A stretch of DNA of 8,622 nucleotides from Hyphomonadaceae bacterium UBA4763 (GTDB lineage: Bacteria > Pseudomonadota > Alphaproteobacteria > Caulobacterales > Aquidulcibacteraceae): contig DHHV01000136.1 of NCBI GenBank assembly GCA_002403455.1, positions 1 through 8,622 on the forward strand, written 5' to 3'. Under the pieces are notes generated by a model. It ran no database searches and was not told the DNA's origin. It saw only the letters and a program-made list of their open reading frames with translations. A program made the translations under genes and the position numbers. Of this stretch, positions 1 to 6,121 are shown in pieces. Every line of letters starts with the position of its first letter. Position 1 is the stretch's first letter.

Positions 1-510
1 GAGCGGGGCGGTCTTGCGAAAGGTCTGGGCGCCGATAATAATGCGGCTGCGGCGATCGATCAGCTTGGCGGCAAAGACGATTTCGGCGTTGAGCGCCTGC
101 TCGCCAGCGTCCACCGCATGAAACGCCCGCACATCCCATAACAGTTCGAACGCGCCGGCAATGCCGGCCGCGTCGCGAATGGCGATGACCTTGCCGGCGC
201 CGGTGCGATCGATCGCCTCGGTGGCAAGGCCCTGCAAGAGGACGGGGCTGGGACCTGCCCATTCAACGCCCGGTTGGATCGCAAGCCGGCCGTCCGTCAT
301 CCGCCAGACGATATTGGCGCCGGCTTCGAGCCGGCTCATATTTGGCGGCTCGATCGACACCACGATCGGCTGGCCATTGAGCGGGGCGGATGGCGCGTCG
401 TCGGCTTGAAAACTGAGCGTATAAACGTCCGGAGCGGGCGCGGGCTTTGGCAGCACCGAGACGCAATTGGCGAGCGCCAGCGCTGGCAGCAACAAGAATA
501 AGCGGGTCAT
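1..510 (-). CDS. ABC-type transport auxiliary lipoprotein (PqiC/LptE-like family), 3' end outside window
   Basis: This is the last visible gene of the minus-strand lipid-transport operon; 170 codons are present and the C-terminus lies beyond the left edge. The ATG shares four bases (ATGA, 507-510) with the stop of the upstream MCE gene, which fixes the start and implies translational coupling. The protein opens with a short hydrophobic signal (residues 4-14) ending in L-A-N-C, so Cys16 is the likely lipidation site. Asn just before the Cys is unusual, since lipoboxes normally have Gly, Ala or Ser there. Next comes a Pro-rich linker, then a domain with the pattern of the ABC-transport auxiliary family (PF03886): NIVWRMTDGRL, followed by VEWAGPSPVLLQ. 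Members of this family are outer-membrane or periplasmic lipoproteins that work with MCE transporters. Family assignment rests on pattern recognition and gene order. Confidence 0.85.
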   Translation of the reverse strand, partial: MTRLFLLLPALALANCVSVLPKPAPAPDVYTLSFQADDAPSAPLNGQPIVVSIEPPNMSRLEAGANIVWRMTDGRLAIQPGVEWAGPSPVLLQGLATEAIDRTGAGKVIAIRDAAGIAGAFELLWDVRAFHAVDAGEQALNAEIVFAAKLIDRRSRIIIGAQTFRKTAPL

Positions 511-1451
511 CGGCGCGGCGCCTCGTAAACCGGTTGTTCAGCCCCAACGATAAAGCTTTGCGGATTGCGCTCAATCGCCACAACGACGCGGTCAAGGCCG
601 CTGAGCGCGCGTTGCAAATCCTGCGCCGCCAAGGCGATTTCCGGGGTGACCTCGCGGTCAATGCGGGCGATCGCGGATTCCAGCGCGCGGCCGGCGTCGC
701 GGGCGGCGACCATGGCGGCCCGCGCCTCGGTCAAGGTAATTGTTAAGCTATCGGCGGCGGCGGCGAGCTTGGGCTCCAACCCGGCGATCGCTTGGGTGGC
801 GGTCTCGGCGGTTTCGCCAACGCGTTGCACGGCCTGATCGGCCGAGGCGATGGCTTGCGCGGCCTGGCCGGGCAGATTGGCCGCCACGAAGCTTTCCGAT
901 AATTGCCGCAGATTGGCGATGGTGGCGCGCAGATCGGCGATCATCTCCGGCGCCAGCAGGTCTTCGGCCCGGCCGAGCGCGCCTTCGGCATTGGAGATCA
1001 AGCTTTGGGTTGAGCGGAACAGCGCGCCGAATTGGTCCTCGCTCGCCTCCAATTGCGGATTGGGCTGGCCAAGGCGATTGCGCAGCAAGGGCGCGTCTTT
1101 CGAGCCGCCAATGATCTGGATATAGCTCAACCCCGTGAGGCCGGCCGGCTCTAACCTGACGATGGAATCCTGACGGATCGGGGCGCGACTATCGACCCGC
1201 GTCACGGCAATGACATGGTCTGGATCGTCGCGCTGAAAGCGCAGGCGCGACACTTCGCCGATCTTGATGCCGTTATAACGCACTTCGCCGCCGACATCGA
1301 GGCCGCGCACCGGCGCCATCAGGCTGATGTCAAGCCGGGTATATTCCCCGTCAAAGGAAAAGCGCGCCAGGACGCCAACGACGATGGCAAGGCTGATGAA
1401 CGCCAAAACAATCAATGCGCCGACGACAAGATAATTGGCTCGGGTTTCCAT
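507..1451 (-). CDS. MCE/MlaD-family periplasmic lipid-binding protein
   Basis: Encodes 314 residues. One N-terminal transmembrane anchor (about 8-29) is followed by a single MCE domain (about 39-118) carrying the family pattern VRGLDVGGEVRYNGIKIGEV and later GLTGLSYIQI. The rest (about 140-298) is Ala/Leu/Glu-rich and probably helical or coiled, and the protein ends with a family-typical RNPQSFIVG. Such proteins form hexameric rings that receive or deliver phospholipid at the inner membrane, with the long helices forming a tube across the periplasm. At 314 residues it is longer than E. coli MlaD and nearer to the long single-MCE proteins of alphaproteobacteria. The ATG lies 3 bases after the ATPase stop codon, with GGGA as a plausible ribosome binding site overlapping that stop. 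The stop overlaps the lipoprotein start. The substrate cannot be deduced from the sequence. Confidence 0.93.
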   Translation of the reverse strand: METRANYLVVGALIVLAFISLAIVVGVLARFSFDGEYTRLDISLMAPVRGLDVGGEVRYNGIKIGEVSRLRFQRDDPDHVIAVTRVDSRAPIRQDSIVRLEPAGLTGLSYIQIIGGSKDAPLLRNRLGQPNPQLEASEDQFGALFRSTQSLISNAEGALGRAEDLLAPEMIADLRATIANLRQLSESFVAANLPGQAAQAIASADQAVQRVGETAETATQAIAGLEPKLAAAADSLTITLTEARAAMVAARDAGRALESAIARIDREVTPEIALAAQDLQRALSGLDRVVVAIERNPQSFIVGAEQPVYEAPRR

Positions 1452-1454
1452 GAT

Positions 1455-2243
1455 TTATCCCGTGCGGCCTTCCAAAGCGGCGCGTCCCCGCGGTCCCGCG
1501 AAATATTCCCTGACCCAAGGTTCGCGCGACTGGCGCACCAGGTCAATCGGGCCTTCGGCGGCGACCACGCCGCCCTTCAAGACAACGACGCGATCGCAGA
1601 TCGCATGCAGCGTGTCGAGATCGTGGGTGACCAAAAACACAGTGATCTTCAAGGCGTCACGCAAATCCAAGATCATCCGGTCAAATTGCGCGGCGCTGAT
1701 CGGGTCCAGGCCGGCGGTTGGCTCGTCCAGGAACAATAGCCGCGGATCAAGCGCCAGCGCCCGCGCCACCGCCGCCCGCTTGCGCATGCCGCCGGACAAG
1801 GCGCCCGGCTTTTTATTGGCGGCGCTGGGCTCGAGCCCGACCATCTGCACTTTCATATCGGCGATCTCGCGGATCAAGGCCGGCGAGGCGTTGGTATGCT
1901 CGCGCAGGGGCAGTGCGATGTTTTCGCGCACCGTCAGCGAGGAAAACAAGGCGCCGTCCTGGAACATCACGCCCCAGGCTTGTTCAAGATCAGCCGAGCG
2001 CGGGGCGGTGTGCGCCGCTTCGCTGTCGATCAAGGTTTCGCCGAGCACGGCTATCTGACCGGCGATCGGGCGGTCAAGCCCGATGATTAGCCGCATCAGC
2101 GTCGATTTGCCCTCGCCGGAGGGGCCGACAATGCCGACGATCTCACCGGCAAACACATCCAAATCCAAGCCTTTATGGATCTGGCGATCGCCATAGCGGC
2201 TGACCAGGCCGCGCACGCGCAAGACGGGGTCGCGCCCGCTCAC
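1455..2243 (-). CDS. MlaF-like ABC transporter ATP-binding protein
   Basis: Encodes 262 residues from a GTG codon. That GTG overlaps the permease stop as GTGA (2240-2243). Open frame continues upstream, but only as a shadow inside the permease gene, so GTG is the sensible start. All ABC ATPase motifs are present in order: Walker A GPSGEGKST (40-48), Q-loop Q95 in FQDG, signature LSGGM (149-153), Walker B LLFLDEP (169-175), D-loop AGLD (177-180) and H-loop H207 in VTHD. The LSGGM signature, rather than LSGGQ, is typical of the MlaF group, and the neighbouring MlaE and MCE genes support that subfamily. The protein should sit on the cytoplasmic face of the inner membrane, pair with the permease and power lipid movement. 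Length is normal for the family, with a short basic extension at the C-terminus. Confidence 0.94.
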   Translation of the reverse strand: MSGRDPVLRVRGLVSRYGDRQIHKGLDLDVFAGEIVGIVGPSGEGKSTLMRLIIGLDRPIAGQIAVLGETLIDSEAAHTAPRSADLEQAWGVMFQDGALFSSLTVRENIALPLREHTNASPALIREIADMKVQMVGLEPSAANKKPGALSGGMRKRAAVARALALDPRLLFLDEPTAGLDPISAAQFDRMILDLRDALKITVFLVTHDLDTLHAICDRVVVLKGGVVAAEGPIDLVRQSREPWVREYFAGPRGRAALEGRTG

Positions 2244-3385
2244 AGGCCAACCCGTTGGAAAATGATCGCGGCGGCGGCGTCGATCATGATGACCGCGAAG
2301 ATGGCTTGGACAACGGCGGCGGTGACGCGCGCGCCCATCGAGATCACATCGCGCTCGACCAACATGCCTTGGCGGCAGCCGATGACCGTGATGACGGCGG
2401 CGAAAACCGGCGCTTTGCCCAAGCCAACCCAGAGATTGGAGATCGGCACGAAGCTTTCCAGCCGCGTCAAGAACGCGCCGGGCGTGATGCCCATCACCGT
2501 CCAGGAGATCAGCGCGCCGCCGATCGTTCCGGCAATGGTGGCGACAAGGGCCAGGATCGGCAGCGCCACGACAAGCCCCAAAAGGCGCGGGATAACCAGG
2601 ACCTCCATCGGATCGAGGCCCATGACGCGCAGCGCGTCGATCTCTTGTTGCATGCGCATTGCGCCAATCTCGGCCGCAAAGGCCGAACAAGTGCGCCCCG
2701 CCATGACGATGGCGGCGAGCACGACGCCAAATTCGCGCATCATGGCGATGGCGACCAATTCGACGGTGAAGGGCGTTGCGCCATAATCTTGCAATTGCAC
2801 GCCGATCAAAAAGGCCAGCACCATGCCGATGGAGAGCGACAAAGCCGCGACGATCGGCAACGCATCGAGGCCGGTCGCCTCCACATGCCGGGTGATCGAG
2901 GCCCACCGCAATTTATAGGGCAAGGCGGTTGCCGACGTCGTTTTGACGGCGAGCTCGCCGATAAAGGCAAGGCTTTGAGCGATTTCGGCGAAGAGGTCGG
3001 CGCTGGCGCGGCCGACGCGCTCGAGCAACTCGCGCAAAGCGAGCGGCGGGCCAGGCGGCGGCGGACAAGGCGCATGCCATTGCCGGGCAAGGCCGAGCAA
3101 AGCGCGGGCATGGGCGTGCTCGCCCAAAATGATTTGTGGAAAACGGGCGGCGGCCTCGCCGCATTCGCTGCGCCGGATGGTGCGATCAAGGATCAGCGCG
3201 CCGGCGGTGTCGATCTCGCCAAGCTCATGCAGTTCCAAAATCAATGGGCGCGGGCCGAGCTCGCTGGCGATGCGGCGCAACGGCGCGTCGCACGCCGCGA
3301 TCGTGCGCAAGGTCCAATCGCCGCTGATCCGCAAGCGGGCGCGGTCATCGTCCTGCGAAAACTCGAACACGGCGGCGTTCGACAA
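2240..3385 (-). CDS. STAS-MlaE fusion: lipid ABC transporter permease
   Basis: Encodes 381 residues. Residues 1-105 form a STAS-like domain with DTAG at 59-62, where STAS proteins carry their conserved D-S/T motif. A Pro-rich hinge (about 105-113) leads to an amphipathic stretch and the MlaE permease domain (about 160-381). The permease has several hydrophobic segments and the family's cytoplasmic coupling motif, EIGAMRMQQEIDALRVMG (239-256). E. coli uses separate MlaB (STAS) and MlaE proteins; here both functions are in one chain, as is common in alphaproteobacteria. The start is TTG at 3385. An in-frame TAG lies six codons upstream, and GGAG sits 9 bases before the TTG, so no earlier start is possible. 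GTG at codon 6 is the only close alternative and has no ribosome binding site. It is the first gene of the operon, divergent from the epimerase gene. Confidence 0.93.
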   Translation of the reverse strand: MSNAAVFEFSQDDDRARLRISGDWTLRTIAACDAPLRRIASELGPRPLILELHELGEIDTAGALILDRTIRRSECGEAAARFPQIILGEHAHARALLGLARQWHAPCPPPPGPPLALRELLERVGRASADLFAEIAQSLAFIGELAVKTTSATALPYKLRWASITRHVEATGLDALPIVAALSLSIGMVLAFLIGVQLQDYGATPFTVELVAIAMMREFGVVLAAIVMAGRTCSAFAAEIGAMRMQQEIDALRVMGLDPMEVLVIPRLLGLVVALPILALVATIAGTIGGALISWTVMGITPGAFLTRLESFVPISNLWVGLGKAPVFAAVITVIGCRQGMLVERDVISMGARVTAAVVQAIFAVIMIDAAAAIIFQRVGL

Positions 3386-3394
3386 GTGGCCCTG

Positions 3395-3398
3395 CTCC
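3395..3398 (-). promoter_or_regulatory. Ribosome binding site supporting the TTG start of the permease
   Basis: GGAG on the minus strand lies 9 bases before the TTG at 3385. With the in-frame TAG just upstream, it decides the start of the STAS-MlaE gene. The roughly 97-base gap to the divergent epimerase must hold promoters for both directions. I see only weak hexamer candidates there, such as TTGCTA on the minus strand, and do not annotate them. Confidence 0.6.
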
Positions 3399-3482
3399 GG
3401 CTAGCGTGATGGATTGCGATCGGCGTAGCAAGAAATGCGCCGCGAATCGACCCGTTGTGCGATTGCCGCATGGGACCCGCCA

Positions 3483-4481
3483 ATGCCTGAGCCGATCGAG
3501 ATCGATTGCCGCCTTGAACGCTTGGCGCTGGCGCGGCCGTTCCGGATTGCGCGCGGGGAGATCCAGGCGATAGAGGTGATCCGTGTAACCTTGCGGCAGG
3601 GGCGCTTTGTCGGCCGGGGCGAGGGCCGACCCTATGCCCGTTTTGGCGATGATCCGCAGCGCGCGTTGCAAGACGCCTTGCGCGGCGGCGCGGCGATCCA
3701 GGCCGGGGCCGATCGGATGGCGCTGCGCGAATTGCTGCCGGCGGCGGCGGCGCGCAATGCGCTCGATTGCGCTTTGTGGGATCTGGAGGCGAAGAAGAAG
3801 GGCTCATCCGTGTGGGCCTTGGCCGGCTTGCCGGCTCCGCGTTTGGTCGACAGCGTCTGGACCTTTAGCCTTGCCGAGCCCGCCGCCATGGCCGAGGCGG
3901 CAAGGTTCGCGCCAAAGGACGCGCGGCTGAAAGTCAAATTGGGCGGCGATGGGTTGGAGGCCAATCTGGCGCGGCTGCAAGCAATCATGGCGGCCCGGCC
4001 GTCCGCCAAGATCATGATCGACGCCAATGAAGGGCTGACGCTAAAAGAATTGACGGCGATCGGCGCGCAAGCGCGGCGGCTGAACGTCTTGGTCGTCGAA
4101 CAACCCTTGCCGACGGCGGATGAAGCGGATTTGCAGCCGATGGCCTGGCCCTTCGCGCTTGCGGCCGATGAATCTTGCCGCATTTGCGCCGATCTGCCGC
4201 GCCTTGCCCGGCTTTATGACGGGGTCAATATCAAGCTCGACAAGACCGGCGGGCTGACCGAAGCGCTCGATCTATTGGCGGGGGCGCGCCGGCGCGGCTT
4301 GTTTGTCATGGTCGGCTGCATGGTGTCGAGCTCGCTGGCGCTGGCCCCCGCGCAGCTGTTGGCGGCGGCGGCCGATTTGGCCGATCTCGACGGCGCGACG
4401 TGGCTGGCGCAAGACTATGCGCCGGGCTTGGCGCGGGAAGGCGCCGCCTTCGCCCCGCCCGATCCGGCCTTGTGGGGGTGA
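3483..4481 (+). CDS. dgcA: Dipeptide epimerase / N-acetyl-D-Glu racemase, DgcA type (enolase superfamily)
   Basis: Encodes 332 residues from ATG 3483. The muconate-lactonizing subgroup catalytic set is visible: KxK at K150/K152 (acid-base Lys), metal ligands D180 (MIDANEG), E206 (VEQP) and D229 (AADES), and the second Lys base K251 (NIKLDK). The spacing matches L-Ala-D/L-Glu epimerases, and the DLDG motif (301-304) corresponds to the DxD that binds the substrate amino group in dipeptide epimerases. GCMVSSS (278-284) is also family-like. Expected role: epimerisation of a Glu-containing dipeptide in peptidoglycan recycling, or of N-acetyl-D-Glu in D-Glu catabolism. No dgcN acetyltransferase lies in the window, so substrate choice stays open. 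An ATG at 3435 would add 16 residues, but the family N-terminus fits 3483, which has GGGA 7 bases upstream. It is divergent from the lipid-transport operon. Confidence 0.85.
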   Translation: MPEPIEIDCRLERLALARPFRIARGEIQAIEVIRVTLRQGRFVGRGEGRPYARFGDDPQRALQDALRGGAAIQAGADRMALRELLPAAAARNALDCALWDLEAKKKGSSVWALAGLPAPRLVDSVWTFSLAEPAAMAEAARFAPKDARLKVKLGGDGLEANLARLQAIMAARPSAKIMIDANEGLTLKELTAIGAQARRLNVLVVEQPLPTADEADLQPMAWPFALAADESCRICADLPRLARLYDGVNIKLDKTGGLTEALDLLAGARRRGLFVMVGCMVSSSLALAPAQLLAAAADLADLDGATWLAQDYAPGLAREGAAFAPPDPALWG

Positions 4482-4522
4482 AGGAGGTTTGCGTCGCCCG
4501 ACGCGAAAGGAACGAAGGCAAT

Positions 4523-4845
4523 ATGAAAATGACCCAAACTGACGAAAACGACGTCGATTTCACCGGCGGCCAGCGCGGTCGGTTTTTCCGACCCGGCGCC
4601 GCGCTCTTTGCGCATCTTCAGATTAATCCGAGCCCGAGAAGCCGCGCAAATTTTTTGTTTTCACGCATTTTCTTCACGCGAACCAGTTCCCACTTCGCTT
4701 GAAAATGCGCCTGGCGCCGATCCATTTAGAGCCAACGGAGCAGAAATTTCTGCTTTCTTCGGCGGACCAACGCGGAATGGGGCTGAGTGCGTTCGTTAAC
4801 ATGTTGCTCAAGAAAGAAATCGAGCTGATCAAATCGGGCGGTTGA
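4523..4845 (+). pseudogene. Small antitoxin-like protein gene, split by a 101-bp palindromic element
   Basis: Two gene halves flank the repeat at 4610-4710. The 5' half encodes 28 residues ending DFTGGQRGRFFRPGAAL plus one Phe codon. The 3' half, in another frame, encodes LAPIHLEPTEQKFLLSS and later FVNMLLKKEIELIKSGG to the TGA at 4843-4845. Removing exactly 101 bp rejoins them in one 73-residue frame resembling small orphan or antitoxin proteins of the pattern DFSxGxRGKFYxPGAxL, PIHLEP, LVNxLLKKDIELI; that pattern is from memory. As it stands, translation from ATG 4523 (or 4529) yields 59 residues, with the last 30 encoded by the element, stopping at 4702. The 3' half is open from 4627 and could only restart at ATG 4705, which lacks a ribosome binding site and lies in the element's right end. 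No toxin gene is adjacent. GAAGG at 4514-4518 is a fair ribosome binding site. Confidence 0.7.
4610..4710. repeat. 101-bp two-hairpin palindromic element (REP/MITE-like, rhizobial type) inside a small gene
   Basis: The ends are GCGCATCTTC (4610-4619) and GAAAATGCGC (4701-4710), inverted repeats matching at 9 of 10 positions. A third copy of the motif, CGCATTTTC, lies inside at 4664-4672. The left part folds as GCGC-AT-CTTC against GAAG-CC-GCGC (4610-4647). The right part folds as CGCATTTTC against GAAAATGCG with an inner GCGAA/TTCGC pairing (4664-4709). A T-rich linker (4648-4662) joins them, so the left hairpin plus T run could act as a terminator on the plus strand. The right half, with TTCTTCACGCGAACC and CACTTCGCT, resembles a repeat I remember as widespread in Rhizobiales intergenic regions; this is recollection, not a search. 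No coding capacity for a transposase is present. Exact ends are uncertain by a few bases. Confidence 0.7.
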
Positions 4846-4887
4846 GCCGGCCGTCGGGGTGCGGAGGGCGTCTCTATTCTGCGCGGG

Positions 4888-6102
4888 TTAGGCGCGTTGG
4901 CTCCGGCGCTTTGTGGCGATCTTTTTAAACCAAAAGCTCCAGACCGCCAAAGATCCCAATAAGAAAAGCCCGATGCCAGAGGCGGTCATCAATAAGCGGT
5001 GCAAAAGGCCGCCGACCTCGCCGGCATGCAAAGGGAAGACGCCATAAAAATACCGAAGACCCTTGGGCGCTACGAAAGCATCGTCGACGTCGAGCAAAGC
5101 GGCGTTTTCGGGATGGAACCACAACATCGTCCGCCCGTTCGCGGTCCATTCGCCGGGCTGGCGCATCCGGACCAGGATCGGCTGCTCGGGCGTGTGCGGC
5201 ACGCCAATCAAGCGAATGTCGGCTTGCGGGAAACGTTTGCGCGATTGCGCCAGAATGGCGGCCCAATCGATGGCGGGGTCAAACCGCGCGCCCTCCACCA
5301 CCGGCGGCTTCAACGCCTGATTGACCTCCGCCAGACTGGAAAACGGCAACACAAGGATCGCAGCGACAGGGCGCAGCGTTAGCATGGCCCCCGTCACCAT
5401 TGACAACAGCAAAAGCGGCGCAAGGACGGCGCCAAGATCGCGATGATGGGCGATGATATTGCCGCGCGCCATCGAGCGTGGCCATAGCCGCAGACGAAAT
5501 AATCGGCGGGTCGGCCACCACAGGATCAACCCGCTGATGACGAAGACAAGTCCAAACAGCGCCATCACCCCGTTCAAGGTGACGCCATAATCGCCGGCCA
5601 TCAAGGTTGCATGCAGATCGAACAGCCAATTTTCTGGTCGCGCCCAGCGGGACGTCCATTGATCGATCAAAGCGCCATTGGCATGCGCATAGGCGCCGTC
5701 TTCGCCTTGGCCTTTCAAACGATAATACGGAAAATGATCGGACGGGAAGAAAATGAAACGCGGCGCAAGGCGCGCGTCATTGGCGAAGGACCGCAAAATG
5801 CTGGCCTCGTCGACTATTGTTGAGCCGCCGAATTCGGTCTGAGCTGGCGGCAGGGCAATCCATGCCTCGCGATGAATGAGAATGGTGCCGGAGGCCCCGA
5901 CCAGGGCCAGGAATAAGCCGACCAATCCGCCCGCCCAGCGATGTATGATCCGCAAGATGTGCAACGCGCTGAGCCCGGTCGCCGCGCGCGCTGGCGCCAC
6001 TGCGATAGCGGCCGCGACGGCGCCCGGCCGGCTGCCGCGGCGACCTTTGGCCCAGGGGCCGAATAACCAACGCGAAAAACGATCAAGCGTCTTGTTCTTC
6101 AT
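4888..6102 (-). CDS. PepSY-associated TM domain protein, putative siderophore/metal uptake reductase
   Basis: Encodes 404 residues. Four hydrophobic segments are visible (about 55-77, 174-196, 224-246, 366-392), in the order expected of the PepSY-associated membrane family. Conserved-looking His residues lie near the helix ends: H54 in IHRWAGG, H164 in LHATLMAGDYG, H219/H220 in AHHRDLG, H359 in PLHAGE and H368 in LLHRLL. The family includes inner-membrane proteins encoded beside TonB receptors, some shown or proposed to reduce ferric siderophores with haem-coordinating His; that role is inferred here from family and neighbour. The start is ATG 6102, 19 bases after the receptor stop; longer in-frame extension to 6321 only shadows the receptor gene. 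The first 45 residues are basic and Ala-rich. It is probably co-transcribed with the receptor. Confidence 0.85.
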   Translation of the reverse strand: MKNKTLDRFSRWLFGPWAKGRRGSRPGAVAAAIAVAPARAATGLSALHILRIIHRWAGGLVGLFLALVGASGTILIHREAWIALPPAQTEFGGSTIVDEASILRSFANDARLAPRFIFFPSDHFPYYRLKGQGEDGAYAHANGALIDQWTSRWARPENWLFDLHATLMAGDYGVTLNGVMALFGLVFVISGLILWWPTRRLFRLRLWPRSMARGNIIAHHRDLGAVLAPLLLLSMVTGAMLTLRPVAAILVLPFSSLAEVNQALKPPVVEGARFDPAIDWAAILAQSRKRFPQADIRLIGVPHTPEQPILVRMRQPGEWTANGRTMLWFHPENAALLDVDDAFVAPKGLRYFYGVFPLHAGEVGGLLHRLLMTASGIGLFLLGSLAVWSFWFKKIATKRRSQRA

Positions 6103-6114
6103 CGGACCGGTCCG
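6103..6114. promoter_or_regulatory. 12-bp perfect palindrome between receptor stop and PepSY start codon
   Basis: CGGACCGGTCCG fills the space directly before the ATG at 6102. The only good ribosome binding site, AAGGTGG (6123-6117, overlapping the receptor stop), ends 14 bases from the ATG, which is long. A hairpin in the palindrome would shorten the effective distance, so it could tune translation of the second gene. It could also be chance in GC-rich DNA. Confidence 0.3.
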
Positions 6115-6121
6115 CGCCACC

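Noticed and set aside
2244..2906. Upstream extension of the ATPase reading frame
   Set aside because: The extra 220 residues are Arg/His-rich shadow sequence inside the permease gene. The ABC domain starts right after the GTG at 2243.
2255..3409. A 384-codon open frame on the plus strand opposite the permease gene
   Set aside because: It mirrors the STAS-MlaE gene almost end to end, is extremely rich in Asp, Arg, Gly and His, shows no recognisable domain, and is the usual antisense shadow of GC-rich coding DNA.
3435..3482. Earlier ATG for the epimerase
   Set aside because: The 16 added residues are not family-like and the ribosome binding site before 3435 is poor, though this start cannot be excluded.
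4491..4504. GCGTCG-CC-CGACGC inverted repeat after the epimerase stop as a terminator
   Set aside because: The loop would be only 2 bases and no T run follows; it is short and could be chance.
4608..4799. 63-codon plus-strand frame reading through the repeat
   Set aside because: It runs in the wrong frame for both halves of the small gene, begins within the element and has no family resemblance.
4846..4887. Terminator between the convergent small gene and PepSY gene
   Set aside because: No stable hairpin with a T run is evident in these 42 bases.
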